From contig WACJ01000345.1 of assembly GCA_008973525.1 (NCBI GenBank), positions 186,001 to 250,000 on the forward strand: 64,000 bases of DNA. The letters are read 5' to 3'. Source of the stretch: Stenopsyche tienmushanensis. Taxonomy: Eukaryota; Arthropoda; Insecta; Trichoptera; Stenopsychidae. Numbering within the stretch: position 1 is the first letter of the stretch; every line of letters begins with the position of its first letter. Of this stretch, positions 34,400 to 47,570 are shown piece by piece. Position numbers and translations under genes: made by a program. The notes under the pieces were generated by a model. That model saw only the letters and a list, made by a program, of their open reading frames with translations. It was not told the DNA's origin and ran no database searches.

Positions 34400-35776
34400 A
34401 AATGTATATTTATCATGATTAAAAAATGGAAAAAATCCTCAAGTACTATTTATTTTGTGTTCTCAATTCATTCTTCAATAATATCAATATAGGATTTACA
34501 AAATTTAGAATTTAAAAAAATCGGAATCCTTGTGTTTTAATCAATAAAGATATTACTATTTATACTGAGTCAATGATATAAGTGGTCTAGCCAGTATGTA
34601 GATTCTTTTCCTTTTTTTGTAACAAACTCAACATTTCCTGGCTTTAATTTTTCCTGTATTTCCTTTTATTTGTTCTTTGAAAATGCCTTTCTGCTAAGCA
34701 CCTTTCCTACTAGTCACCGCTTACTAAATACACGTCTACCCCCACACAATAGAGAAGTATAACCAATTTGCTCCCGATCTTAAATTTATGTCAAAACGTG
34801 TAATCGATAACTCACTCATTCGTTAAATAAAAAAAAGTCCCACTTGCTTTAGAACTCAAAATATATTTCGAGAAGATATATACGTCCTAACCAATTTCAA
34901 TGATGTTTACGTTGGACGTATATATACGTCATGCCCACTTAACAGGTTAAACACGAAGTTAGCTCTGTTTATACAGAGTTAGAGTTGCTGATTTGTTGGC
35001 ACACGGCTTGCTCTACTATCTTTAAAACTGTTATTTTGTGCCCAGGCCATAAAAGAATGCAGCTTTTTTCTACTATATGCTGGATATTGCAGCATTGGTA
35101 TCATTCATAGTTTATAAGAATTTAAACCAGAGAACTAACCATCCCACCGATGTACGTAAAAAATATTGAGGAAATCTTATAGATCACTGGTGATAACAAA
35201 CGTAAAATAAAAGATGAACATAAAAAAGAATATGTTAAAATGGTCATGCAGAATTGACCGGGTGAACGACAAGCTTCGCATAGCCAGCCATTTTATACAT
35301 GCCATAAAAGCGAAAAAGGGCGATAAGTTTTATATCGTAATAAAAAAAAGTTTAAATAAATAAAAAAAATATTATTAAGCTCAGAAAAACAAAAAAAGCG
35401 TAATTTAAATTTTTTTCGTCCATTTCTATTCAAAATGTATGAGTACCACTTTCATTGACGGAAGGTAATAGAAAAAGTATTTGATTCAAGAATTAAACTG
35501 TTCATGTAAATATGAATTAAATGCTTATATTTTTTTTATGTGTCGAAATTTTTAAATACAAAAAATAATGAATTCGAGTATAAGAAAAAGTGAAAATGAC
35601 TTTCGAATGCCTATCATTTTTTCATATATTTATTAATGCGACTTGTATTATTATATTAAAAATATATGTGCGTGTAAAATGTGTTTTGGCCTAAAAAGAA
35701 GGGCGGCAGAGGAATTTAAGTTGGTACGACTGAGTGCGGTCCGGAGTGTGTGTAAAGCGTCAAGCTTGGTCTCATC
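34400..35776. other. intergenic region between the two-BTB gene and POLDIP3
   Basis: AT-rich. The last hundred bases before 35777 are less AT-rich and presumably hold the POLDIP3 promoter and 5' UTR. A short stem-like stretch with ATATATACGTC repeats lies at 34880-34930. No gene recognised. Confidence 0.4.
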
Positions 35777-38700
35777 ATGGATCTCAGCCTAGACGATATT
35801 ATACGCAAGCAGCGACGCACCAAACCCAAGTTTGAATCTTTTTGCTGTGCTTGTTGGACTATAAACCTTCATTCCGCTTCCTGTTTTGTTTAAATTTCTC
35901 AATCGATCTTTTCGACGTTCTCTTGACAGCTACACAAAATCCCACATTCGTATATTTACTTGTACCTAGAAATCAACCGGTGATATGACTCTCGATTACA
36001 TCGTAGATTAGCCTCCTGTCAAAATGATCATAGAATTAAACATTTCCAAAATAGTATCTTGTGTTCTATAATTAAGGTGACCAGATTCTAATATTGACGT
36101 ATCAGGAAAAATTGATAGGAGGTTGACTGTTTTTCTAAGTGCCTTACACTATTATGAATGGTTAACGAATGATAATTATTTTCGAACAGTGTATATATAG
36201 AAATATCAATATATTTTAACAGTAATATTTTCCACATATGCGGACAAATCAACAGCTATTTGAATAGCTGCTGCGTACTGATACATATACAAATAATTTA
36301 TATATACTTAAACATATACAATTGACAAACACTTAATCTTTCCAAAACTCCCAACTTTTAAAATTATCCAAGACAAATTGTTTAAAATTGGGACACACCT
36401 TTCAAATAATGCATTTTTATCAGATACTGTTGTTCTTACGTACAGATATGATTATTTCATACATCTTCGAAGAGAGTCGTGCAACTCAAATGATTAATTC
36501 GGTTTCACTGCACTATTTCTATCCCAAGGATGCTATTTAATTGAACATTAATATGTTAGGAAACGTCATCTGTTTGTTGGCAAAAAAAAAATAACACCAT
36601 ACATTAAATGGGTCTGTTTCTTGTCCTTGAAATAAAACTGGGCGGTTACTACCAACTAATCTTATCCTGCTTATGTCAAATTCATTTTATTAATCTATTA
36701 CTTCTGTTAAGCTATTTATTTTAAATAACTGCAAGTAGTAATAGATACCACTGTTAATGATTATTTATGTATTAATCCTTTCCACTTGTATATATTTTTT
36801 TAGATTTAATTTTGCATGGTTTTCAGATTTGATCGTTCATACTCGAAATTTAAATTGATATGATAATTTTAAAAATGAATAAAACGTAATGAATGAGTTT
36901 AAAATTTTGTCATCTTAATATCTAGAGTGAAAGTCGAAATCCATTTGGCGACACTACGTCTCCTTTCAATTTTCCAATTTAAAATTGTAGCTTCTTAAAT
37001 TCTCTGTAAAAGCGGTTCCAAAGTATTTGAATTGTTGAACCCTTTCAATATTTTTATTATTGATACTCACGGTGATGTAATCTCCAGTATTGACCCTCGA
37101 TACAACCATATATTTAGTTTTTTTGGAATTAATTTTCATTAAAAAAGTTGCAGTAGCTTCGTCGATAGACGTAAGCACCACCAAAGCTTCCGACTGATTT
37201 AGCCATGACACCAAAGTTATCCACAAAGGCCAGATGCATTGCATCAACATTCCACGGATCTACGCATCCTGATTTGTTAGCGTCCCTCATAATTTCCTCC
37301 CAACGCAATATTAAAAGTAACAAGGAAAGGGCATCCCCCTGCCTGACTTCCGCATCACCTAGAAAGACTTGGACAAGTTACTGTTGGATTGTATTACACT
37401 AACAGATCCAGATACACGCATGTTGTATGGTATATCATACAAAATCATGCATCCGCTAAATGTCTCGCAAAATTAATTGCATGCACAAACAATGGTTGTA
37501 CTAATTTCAAAACCTTCGAACCATTTTCATTTACATAACAAAAACTTTTATTCATGTAAATAAGTATAGGTCACAATTAATCAACCGTGTAAAATCAAAA
37601 TCGTATTATATCAGTGCCCATTGCATTTAAATTGAAAGTAATTGTCATACATTTTATTCAATTCGCTAAATAAAATTCTAAAGTTTTTTTTTAAGAATCT
37701 TTTCAAGGAAATAAATTGCATATCTTAATTCTTTTTGTTTCAGCGTCCGCAAAAATGGCATCCAATCAGCACAATATAAAAACAATAATTCGGCAATTCT
37801 CAAAGGTTTCGGGGCGGAACGCTCGAAGGATGCCCGATACCATATAATTTTAAAAAAGCGCACACAAATTGCAGACGCTCGAGATAAGCTAGCAGAAATA
37901 GCAAAGCAAAAAGATGCGCGAGACAAATTGGAAAGATTGCGAATGAATAGAGTGTGTTTTTGTTTAATAGTGTGAAATTACATTTAGTAGGTAAATAAAT
38001 CACATCTGAATCAAATTTTTAGCTCAAAAAAGGTGGAAGTATCAACAGAAGTGTGCTTGGAAACATAGTACTTTCGAAAAATAAAAGTGGAACGATGAAT
38101 TTTAAAACGAAAGGACGAATTAATCGAGGTAATTTTTTAATGAATATTTCTATTAGGCAATATTGATATTCTTTAGATCAGTGGTAGTCAGCCTTTTAAT
38201 TCCTACTGCCCGCATTGTATCTTTGCAAACTGGTAACCGCAGTAAAGACCTAAAAAAATGTAGTGATTGATTCACAATTTTTAATTTGTTTTCATGTACA
38301 GGGTGTATGTTAAGTTACAATGCAATAAAAGGTTGTTTTTTTTAAGTTTAGAGTTAATACTATCCATTGAAGGCTCAATCGTCAGTCAAAGTTCAAATAA
38401 TCATGCATACACGTCATATTTTCCTATATTTAGAAGGTTGATGGATGCTCACTGCAGCGTTCGTCGACAACCTCTCGTCTCTCCTTATACAACTTGTACC
38501 ATCGGAGAACTTGAGATATGGACAAGCAATCATTCCCAAATGCATGCTTAATTTATAGGAACGTTTCAGTGGCAGACTTCTCAAGTTTAACGCAAAATTT
38601 AATGGTGATTCATAGAACGATCCATTGCACCAGTGTTACATTGCCTTAAAAAAAGGTTCATGAAAACGCACGCCCTGACTCTCAAATAGCTTGGAAGTAG

Positions 38701-41700
38701 TTTTTAAAGTGTGCGTTTTATAGCTAACACTCCTCTTAATCTATTCCAGCAGGTTAAAATGCGCTGTGGTGTATCATCGCGAAAATTGGAAGCATTACTT
38801 TTTGAACGCACTCTGTATATGATAATTTTATCAAATTTATTTAACTCCCATTGTTTGATTTCAGGAATATTTTCTGATGTAACTAGACAAGTACATACAT
38901 CACCATTGGCGCTCTCTCCACATTATTCACGAAATATTCATTTGAGTTCAGTAATTCCAATGTCAGGCTATCCTGATGATATTTCTATGGAAGAAGGTAC
39001 TATACATGCTTGCTACTATAATATTAGTTTTATAATATTACAAATATAGCTAAAGATCTGGTCTACATATTTATTTGGATAACTGGTTTCGATCATTTCA
39101 ATTTGACGATCATCATTGGACTGTCCGTCAGTAACTCAAAATAAATGTATAGAACAGATCTATTTTGATTTTTGTATGAAGTTTTGCCAGGTATTAAAAA
39201 CATCTGAAATTCATAGTTTTTAATAGTCAATTATAAAATTGCAAACATTGATATTAAAATGTATAATATTTGATTTTAGAATATGTTCCAGTGCCCTTGA
39301 AACCTATTGTACGCTCTATAAACAATGACATACCACATTATCTACCGCCGCCTCCTGATTTTCCTCAACTCTCAAGAATTAAAAATCATCAACCTTTAAG
39401 AGATAAAATGGTTATGAATGATAGAAGAGCAAGCTTAAATCTTAAAATCATCGCTAAAAATAATGATCTACCATCACTCAATCATGGGCCATTAAAAAGG
39501 TGATATTTCTATAAATTTTAGGAAACAAATATTGTTGAATTAAATTATACATTGTTATAATTGTATAATCTTATCATTTTTCATGTAATTTTCTTTAAAA
39601 AAAAAATAATTGTTTTATGTATAGATTTACCACTAATTCAAATAAATTTTGACCATATTAGCAAAAAACCCTTTAAATAGAATGCGTTGAAATACCTAAT
39701 GAACTTTAAGGTATTTTAAAGATATAAAAACAAATCAAATATTTTCTTTTAAAGAGAACTAACTACATTACTCACTTTCATTCCATGATTAATCCAATCA
39801 CTAACATCAGATGATAGAATTTAGCTTAAAACTTATTTATTTATTAAATTTCTGTGGATCTAATAAAATATATTTCTGTTCTGTCTCAAAATTAAACAAT
39901 CTTAACCAAATATGTCTGGACCTGTGTTTTCACATGATAGCAAAAATAATGTTTTCATATCATTTCTAACGTGCATAATGTTGAGTGAAATTTTATTTTA
40001 ATCTGTTATCAAATGAAAACGCAGTCATCAAGCGCAGGTAAATAGTTTATTTCTTATACTGCAAATTATATTTGCGATTATTAAAAATAAACACTAGAAA
40101 AGTGACTCTTAAAAAGTGGTCTAATCTACTCTACTCATCCGGTATGTTTTTATAGAGAAGCAATTCATTTTAATCAAATTGAATTTATCACTTTCAGAAA
40201 TCAAAGACCAGATGAAACTCCATATTCTCGCGGAAATAGTCCTACGAGTCCTGTATCTATTCTTAAAAAAAGGCCATTCGGCGGTAAAGTGATTTCAGGC
40301 AATTTAAATAGATTTGAGGGACAATCTTCTTTATCACCAATTAGATCATCAGCTCGTCAACAACAACAAAGTCGGCCAGTTTCACCCCAAACAAATGGTT
40401 TTAGAATTGTGGTCAGCAATCTTCAAAACAGTGTCACAGCTGCTGACATTCATGTATGATTTTTTTTTTTATTATCTTAGACTTAAATTTGTTTAAATTT
40501 AATGTAAAAGATTAATCAATTGTCATGGATTTGTATAGCCGTAACTGTGTTAATTTCAAATTAAATATTCTAGGAATTATTTGGAGATATCGGAAAACTA
40601 GTTGAATCTAGATTAGTAAGAACTGGAACTGCTGAAGTTATTTATAGTTCGCTGAAAGATGCACAGAAAGCAGTCGATGTTTATCACAACCGTCAACTTG
40701 ATGGACAACCGATGAAATGCTTTTTAGTAAACCCTAGAAATCCACCATCCAATAAAGATTCAGCCACTTCAAAATTTACGTAAGGAAGAATTTTAAATAC
40801 ATATCTTAAAACAAAATTATTTAAGCTCAGCCAAGGCTTTTTATTTCTGATAATTTAATATTTTGGATATCAATACGTCTCAATTGTTCTCGTTCGATGC
40901 CGAGATTATCATTGCAAATCAAGAGTACCCAAGTAATCATATGCTGTTAGCTTTTGAATTTATGTGTATTATTTTCTTTTGCAATATAAATGCAATCCTA
41001 ATCGTTTAGTTCAGGTATAAAATGTAGAAATCAAAGATTTTTTTGTACCAAACATACAATTTCACAAAATATCATGATGAAAAATTTACATAACATTATT
41101 TATGTGAAATTTTCAGGTTAGGTTCTGACATATATTACGTATTTTGCAAGTTCATAATAGTAAGCTAGCAAATCATACAAATTCGCATGGATAAACCATG
41201 AAGGGCTAATATTTTAAGCGCATATTATGCCATGTTTCACGTGTATTTGATTAGGAGACAATCCAAGCACAAAAGTTACCAGTACGCAATAAGATTTCAA
41301 AAGGATAAAATGACTAGCATGACATATATCATGTGCACTTTATAATTTTTTTTTATTCACAAGAATCTTTTATGCAAAGATTCCTATCCATTCCATTCTA
41401 CTTTTATCGTCCCTAGGTAACTACAGCAACAAATAAAAATATTAATTATGTGTTGTGACAATCCTGAAGAAGAAATGCTTAAATGATCATGCAGGACAGC
41501 ATTTGATATACGTACATATGCTAGGACATACAAATCGTCTTTAGACAATCAAATTTATAAGTCAAACAACTTTTTCTAAAATCGCTGGCAGTTAAAAGGT
41601 TTCAAAGATTTAGTTATATGAGTTTCAAAGGTTAACCTTTCCTTTAGGGCCGATCCACACTATGGTGCCGTTGACGGTTCGATCTCGGTCTCGGTCTGAT

Positions 41701-42407
41701 CAAAAATTCTCATGCAAGAAACGGAATTGGAACAATCTGATAGTGTAAATACTCTGATTGTTTCTTGTGTAAGAATATTTGATCGGAGCGAGATCGAACC
41801 GTCAACGGCACCATATAGTGTGGATCGGGCCTTACTATGGTGTATCTACTACACTGAGTCGAGTTGTAGTAAAATTGTAATAATGGGAATTTTTAAAACA
41901 TTAATTCACTGAATACGTAGCATTATAAGAGAACGGTTAAAAACACTTAATATAATTAAAAAATTATCTTATTTAAACCTTGAAGCATACAAAAGAGCAC
42001 CATTTGAGCAATATTTTATGAATCTTATTTAAAATTTTTGAAAATTCAGCCTTTGAAACATAGTTTTTGGATTTTTTTTTTCAAAAAGTTTTCCCATAAA
42101 ATGTTATTTGTAACAAATTTAGTGTTGAAAATGATGTCTCATAAGTGATCGTAAGCCTAAACGTGCACTGTGCCTAAAACTTCACCACAGTAATAGACAT
42201 TCTAATAAACCATGCAAAAGAAGGCACACTCGTGTGCATCGGAGCTGAAAATTTGTGTTATACATAGTTTGTTAGTTTTTATTAAAAACATATTTTTTTA
42301 TAAATTTTAGATCAAGACCTGGAAAACCAGTTCTACCTGCCAGCAGCAATTCAAGTGTTGTCCCGGATATATCAACTTTTCACAAAGTATTATTCAGGAA
42401 ACGTTAA
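35777..42407 (+). CDS. POLDIP3: POLDIP3/SKAR-like RRM protein (complete)
   Basis: Eight exons: 35777-35829, 37744-37951, 38023-38128, 38865-38996, 39280-39499, 40198-40453, 40574-40779, 42311-42407. They join in frame to 425 residues plus TAA; human POLDIP3 is about 420. The family (SKAR/PDIP46) is a nuclear exon-junction-associated protein linking spliced mRNA to export and S6K1-dependent translation, and also binds DNA polymerase delta. The start MDLSLDDIIRKQRR matches the UAP56-binding-type N-terminal motif shared with ALYREF and POLDIP3. Residues about 45-87 carry DAR repeats (SKDARY, ADARDKL, KDARDKL), a POLDIP3 hallmark. The single RRM spans about 308-378: FRIVVSNLQNSV is the RNP2 strand, and the RNP1 position (TAEVIYSS) is non-aromatic, as in this subfamily. 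The middle is Ser/Pro-rich. The exon 1 donor (GTTTGA) is weak but gives the only in-frame join. ALYREF is excluded by the DAR repeats and length. Confidence 0.9.
36960..37440 (-). pseudogene. LINE reverse transcriptase fragment
   Basis: In intron 1 of POLDIP3, minus strand. Broken frames encode the end of a non-LTR reverse transcriptase: LAFVDNFGVMAKS (a mutated catalytic (F/Y)ADD box), INSKKTKYMVVSR, then NIERVQQFKYFG. Frameshifts separate the pieces and no 5' or 3' element ends were found. The clade is uncertain. Confidence 0.75.
38299..38815. mobile_element. TA-flanked mariner/Tc1-type remnant
   Basis: Fills most of POLDIP3 intron 3. The left end is CAGGGTGTATGTTAAG; the right end, inverted, is CAGAGTGCGTTCAAAA. 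TA flanks both sides (38297-38298, 38816-38817). No intact transposase; the open pieces inside are too decayed to assign. A ZBED-hAT-like end (CAGTGGTAGTCAGCC) just upstream at 38179 has no visible partner. Confidence 0.5.
39905..40040. repeat. hairpin-like dispersed repeat, copy 1
   Basis: About 125 bp matching 58695-58825, including GTGATAGCAAAAATAA-like and GTTATNAAATGAAAAC-like arms that are roughly inverted relative to each other. Probably a small MITE. Lies in POLDIP3 intron 5. Confidence 0.55.
41647..41831. mobile_element. palindromic MITE, PIF/Harbinger-like
   Basis: 185 bp in POLDIP3 intron 7. Nearly the whole element is an inverted repeat: the left arm GGGCCGATCCACACTATGG and following CCGTTGACGGTTCGATCTC recur inverted on the right. 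Perfect 3-bp target duplication TTA (41644-41646, 41832-41834), as expected for PIF/Harbinger. No coding capacity. Confidence 0.8.
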
Positions 42408-42483
42408 TTTATTTATTTTACAATAGCTTTTTATAAAACTTTTGAAGTGTCTTTGTTTAACAGCTAAATAGCACTTTTTTTTT

Positions 42484-42493
42484 AATAAATAAA
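42484..42493 (+). terminator. poly(A) signal of POLDIP3
   Basis: Two overlapping AATAAA hexamers about 77-81 bases after the POLDIP3 stop codon. Confidence 0.6.
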
Positions 42494-42842
42494 CACTTGC
42501 CCGCAATCCAAGTGCAACTTCAAATGATTTGTTTCTCAATAAATTTGAAAAACCTAACTTTTTTGTATGTTGCGTATAGGAAAACAATTTTGAGAATCAC
42601 TACATTAATGATTTTGAACTTATTATGTATTTATGTATCGTGTATATTTTGAATTTTTTCATTTTATTCTTGTTGAATTTTTAAAAAAGTACTTTACATG
42701 TACTGCTTCTCGATTACTTGTAATTGTTACAAAATAAAAAAAATCCGTTTTATTTATGCTTTTTTTATTTTACTGTATTTACTTAATAATAATAGCAATA
42801 ACAAAATGCTTTCAAAAATAGCAATACAGTATTTAATTTTAA

Positions 42843-43760
42843 CCCTTCGCACTCAGTTGTCCCCTCAGGGGACATCGTAATTCTAGCATATCACTCGGAT
42901 ATCCCTTCTGATGGGACATTAAAGTTTATTAGTGATTATGGGGAGTCAACTTATTCCAGCACAACTTTTTGAGGAATTCATGTCCTTCTGAACTTTTCTG
43001 TTGAAATAGCACAAGAAATCAAATCAAAAATGGTACAATTACTAAGATATATAAAAAATATATCAACATCTATCTGACGTTTTACGTCAGAAGAGAATGT
43101 GAGAGGTGCTCTCATGACAGTCTGAGCACTTCTCTGGCCTACATGAAAGAAGCGATAAAGAATGTTTTAGATGTTGAATGAGAAAAAGAAAATGGCTTTA
43201 GATTATACAAAGGTGCTGTGGATTAATATGCTTCGGTGTATTCTACAAAAGTTAATGAAATGCTGGAGAAAGTTATTTTTTTGGGGGCTGGAAATGTGTA
43301 TTATCAACTTTTACATAATTTACCACATCTCAGAAGAAAAATAGTCAAACATCAATAACACATACGTTTGGCAAGACTTATAGATCAGTTGAGGGGTTAC
43401 TTTCGGGAACTGAGAATCGATATCATCTTCGATGGACAATAAACTAAATAATAAATTACATATTCCCAATGTGGGAGAAAGAAAATGGGACTGTATTGTT
43501 TGGTCTGACAGAAAACACCAGGTGGAAGTTGTCAAATTACTTATGATTGTAAAACGTGCAAAAATCAGTCTGTAATACATATTGCAGAATGCTTCAAAGT
43601 TTATATTTCTTGATGTCTCTACAAATTCATATAAGTCCAATATCGTTATAATACCTTACTTGATTCCAAAACTATACTATGAGGCTTCGTAAATGCATGT
43701 TTCTGTAACAAAGTGTCCCCGACTATAAGTATCGTCCAGGATAGTTCGGAGTGCAAATGG
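42843..43760 (+). mobile_element. decayed piggyBac element
   Basis: Starts at a TTAA (42839-42842) with CCCTTCGCACTCAGTTGTCC. The right end, inverted, is CCATTTGCACTCCGAACTAT; the TTAA there is lost. A subterminal palindrome TGTCCCCTCAGGGGACA follows the left end. Plus-strand pieces at 43440-43615 encode the piggyBac C-terminal cysteine-rich domain (KWDCIVWSDR, then after a frameshift YDCKTCKNQSV and IAECFKVY). Most of the transposase is deleted. Confidence 0.75.
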
Positions 43761-44528
43761 TCCGATGATTTCGTTCTCCATTTGTAACATTTACTAAGAA
43801 AAATTATTTTATTTTATAATTTTTAATTACATTAACTAAAAATAAAGATAAATATATCAGAGGACACTACCTTTTTTGGAAGACTACAAGTAACCCATTG
43901 ATCATAAAGTATGCATTATAAAGAAGGTCATAATCAACAAAGGAATATTAATTAAGCACATGGATCTGTTTTGCAAAAGATAATCTTTTGTTCCTTGCTT
44001 GGTCTGTCTTGTCTTCTTCTAAGAAGTCATTTTCTGGAAATATGATATGGCACTCCAATTCCTGCAGATCTTAATTGGTTGAAGGTTAGCCCAGCGTTTT
44101 AAAATAGGTTTGAACATCAGCAGTAGTCAGTCTGTACTTGCCCATTAGTGGATTTTTTCAAGCTTCCATGATGATGAAACTTCAAAACTTGATATGGGAA
44201 AATGCGAAAAAAAACAATATGAAGTTCTACTACTTTTAATAATTTTAATAAATGCAACACGACAATAAAATTTTATTTATGATAAAAACATACATTAATT
44301 GACCATCGCGCTTAAAATATTCCAACTAGAATTTTGTTGATCGCCACTGCCGAGTTCTGTGTCAAAGTTATTTCCATTCGTTATTTTAATACATTGACAA
44401 AAACATTTTACTTTTTGCGGCCCTATTATTAAGAATCAATCGAATAAAACTAAAAAGTTAACGATTTGTGAGCGTTGTTATAATTTGATGTAGTCATAAT
44501 TTAAAATAAGTAAATTGTGTATTGTTTC
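43761..44528. other. intergenic, nothing recognised
   Basis: AT-rich sequence between the piggyBac remnant and the small TTAA-flanked MITE. No gene or element end identified. Confidence 0.3.
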
Positions 44529-44532
44529 TTAA

Positions 44533-44603
44533 CCTTTTAAATGCCAACGACTCACCGATGAGTCGCATTTGTACACGTTCATGACGCTTTGGCAGTTAAA
44601 AGG
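44533..44603. mobile_element. 71-bp TTAA-flanked MITE (piggyBac-type)
   Basis: Perfect TTAA target duplication (44529-44532, 44604-44607) and 15-17 bp inverted repeats CCTTTTAAATGCCAA and, inverted from the right, CCTTTTAACTGCCAA. An inner palindrome GACTCACCGATGAGTC forms the loop side. Confidence 0.75.
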
Positions 44604-44607
44604 TTAA

Positions 44608-46086
44608 ACCTCTATTTTATTCAGTGAAAATATGTAATCATTAGATTGGAAAATGATTACGTAACTCGTATTATATAACTTATATTAGTTAATAAAATAG
44701 GATATTTTGCCTAGCATTAAAAACAAACAAGTCAATCAATTGTATTTTATGTAAAATAAATCATATATTATTATTATATCTCAGCAGTTTTGTTAATTTT
44801 ATGCGATTTTTAATTTTTCAAATCCAGCGTTAATATCTTTTTGTTTCTTACCATTTTACTTCTTACCTTTTTTTAATGGAGCATTAGAGATTTTATGAAT
44901 ATATTTTGAGTAACTGTTCTCAAACATTTTTCAAAAGTCTTCTAGAATGATTTATTTTTTTCATGTTCAGGTTTTACAAATATTTAGAGAACGAGATTGA
45001 AGTGGAACCTTAAAAAAAAGGTACCATCTCGCAGTTTTAAAAATACTTTTGTAACGAAATAAAGCTAAAGATGTGAATTGAAACTGGTCGAATTTGCGAT
45101 GCGTTTAGGCCATTTGATGGACGTTTAGTTAGTTGCGTATGGCGCCGGGGGCTGGCGGGGGCGGCACCGGCACCGGCAATACGCTGGCTCCATATTCAAG
45201 GTCTTTCATTTAAATCATCTGTATTATGCTAACTATCAATTTACAAATTCACTAAATACACATTTTTTATTTTTCATTTTAAAATGGGAATATATTTTCT
45301 AATAGCTAAATAGATAACCGCCCAGTTTACAATTAGAAACATTGATCTAGGTTCACGAAATAACGATCAAAATAATACAGAAATTGAAAGAACATTTTAA
45401 TATTTCAACGCATATGACAGTTCGATCTGATTGCCTAAGTAAATAATAAAACGATACATATATATAATTATCTGCTTATTTTTAAGGGCAAATGCTTACA
45501 AACATGCAATTTACAACTATATATGTATTGTAGTTATGAATATGATTTTTATTTTATTATAACACTCCAAATAGATATAAAAAGATGCCCTCAATAGCAA
45601 AAAGTTTAAATCTTAAATATATTTTCTTACCTAAATATATGTCAAGTGTTTTTATTTGTGATTTGAAGAATAAAATATTAAGTAGAAGATATAACCTATT
45701 TTTGAATCATTTGCAACGCTAAAAACGTACATTTAACAATGCAAAATAAATTCAACAATAAATCATTCCCATCAATGTAATCCTCTCCATCAATGTAATC
45801 ACATCAATGTAATATCTATGATTTATTTTAATCTCATACGGTATACAGTGTTATGCCATACTATAAGTGACAGACATTGCTATAACTTGAGTTTCAAAAA
45901 TTTTATACATTGTACTCGTATTCCAATTGGATTATGTTATAAAGCTGATATATATAATAATATAGAAATATTACATGGTATCATACTCATTTTTCGTATA
46001 TCTTTGTCCGTTTGGAATCCAAGCAGTTAATGCTGAAATATAACCTAAAATTAAAAACTGCGTTAGTGCTTTTTGCCATTTATGAT
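44608..46086. other. intergenic, nothing recognised
   Basis: AT-rich. A short GC-rich stretch at 45138-45200 (GCACCGGCACCGGCAA repeats) stands out. No coding exon or element ends were found. Confidence 0.3.
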
Positions 46087-46088
46087 TA

Positions 46089-46326
46089 CAGGTAGTCCTC
46101 GACTTGCGACAGATAGATTCTTAGAAATCGATCATAATTAGAGTATGTCGTAAATCGAGTTTCATAAAAAGAAAACAAATAATGGCAGCAATATTAATTA
46201 TTATAATATTAGTAGATACGAAATTCAATATTTATTCAAAGTTATGATAAGTAATTATATAAAATTAAACACAAAGAAACAAATGCAAGGTCACAATTCG
46301 AATTGTCATAGGTCGAGAACTATCGT
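46089..46326. mobile_element. Tigger-like MITE
   Basis: 238 bp flanked by TA (46087-46088, 46327-46328). Left end CAGGTAGTCCTCGACTTGCG; right end, inverted, ACGATAGTTCTCGACCTATG. The TAGTCCTCGACTT core is characteristic of Tigger/pogo-type termini. Confidence 0.65.
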
Positions 46327-46329
46327 TAC

Positions 46330-47215
46330 ATCTCGCTATCTCAGTTCCAGGAACCACTGAAAGCAAAATTGATGAAGTGGTGGAGTCGATCTCCAACCTG
46401 ATACTCGAAGCCAAAGCTAAATTCATCCTGATAGAAACTGTTGAACCATCTCTCATTAAATTTACGTGGAACCTAAAACAAATCAAAATTAGAAATAGAC
46501 TCAATGGCAAAAAGATCGTTGAAATATACACAAATCCCCCAATAAACTGCATTAACTACTGCATTAAAACATACATAAACAGATAAAAAAACGAAATGTG
46601 AAGTAACAAATTATCAAAAGTAAAACTCTCAAATAATTCACTTTGTAAAACTGGCAAATCACTCAAAAATAAAGTCACGAGAATTCCTATCATGGTCAAA
46701 AATAATAAGATAGCTAAAACCTGATTTAGAAAAGACAACATGCTTGCAGAAACCTTCTGCTTAAACCACAAGACACAATGACACACCAAAGATTAAATTG
46801 TTAACTCCCTTAGAAATAACAAAATTCATTAGAAAACTAAAGAGCAGGAAGTCCCCGGGTTTTGACACAATTGATAATGCTATTATGCTAAACAATAATC
46901 AATCATCCCCCCCAGCCCATTCCGGCAGGTGTCCCCTAGGGCAGTATACTTGAGCCTCACCTGTTCAATATTTTCATCAGTGAATTCCCGGAGTCTTCTT
47001 CGGTGAACGTAGCTCTATACGCTGATGACGTGGCTTATTTTACCAATTCTTGCACAAACAAATCAGTCGCTGTGAACCTTCAACGATCGCTAAACGCGAC
47101 GTAAAAATATTTGAGCAAATTGAAGCTTAAGCTGAAACTTGACACAACTGAAGCGATTCTATTCTCGGTGAGGCACAAATGCCGAAACACATTCACTCAT
47201 GCAAATTAACATGCA
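46330..47215 (+). pseudogene. Jockey-type LINE remnant
   Basis: Decayed plus-strand pol pieces in order: an endonuclease-to-RT linker (LMKWWSRSPT frame and neighbours), LKNKVTRIPIMVKNNKIA, MLAETFCLNH, KEQEVPGF, then VALYADDVAYFTNS with the catalytic YADD box and LKLKLDTTEAILFSV. Stops and frameshifts throughout. Order and motifs fit the Jockey clade. Confidence 0.75.
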
Positions 47216-47570
47216 CAAAATCATTACAGCAACGACAATATAAAATTTAAATATTTGCATAAAATGCCAAAGCATATATTGTATAATGAGAAATAGTTCA
47301 TCTTGTGTCTCTCATATGCGGTGGAAGTGTAAAGTGGTATGTATGTGCGAAGTATGTACGGATGTTTGACTGTAGAGCGTAAGTTTTTTATTTATTTTAG
47401 TAATAAGTTAATATTAAGTGAAATATTAGCAAAGAGGTTTTTTTAATTTCCTATCTTTCTATATCTTAATAAATGAGAAATGTAATTCAAATATTTAAAT
47501 TTTACAATTAATATTATAGTTTATAATTATACAATATATACCCTATAAGGGTTACAATTCCAAAACTTAA

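Noticed and set aside
37678..38003. Minus-strand frames opposite POLDIP3 exon 2
   Set aside because: Antisense shadow of the DAR-repeat exon.
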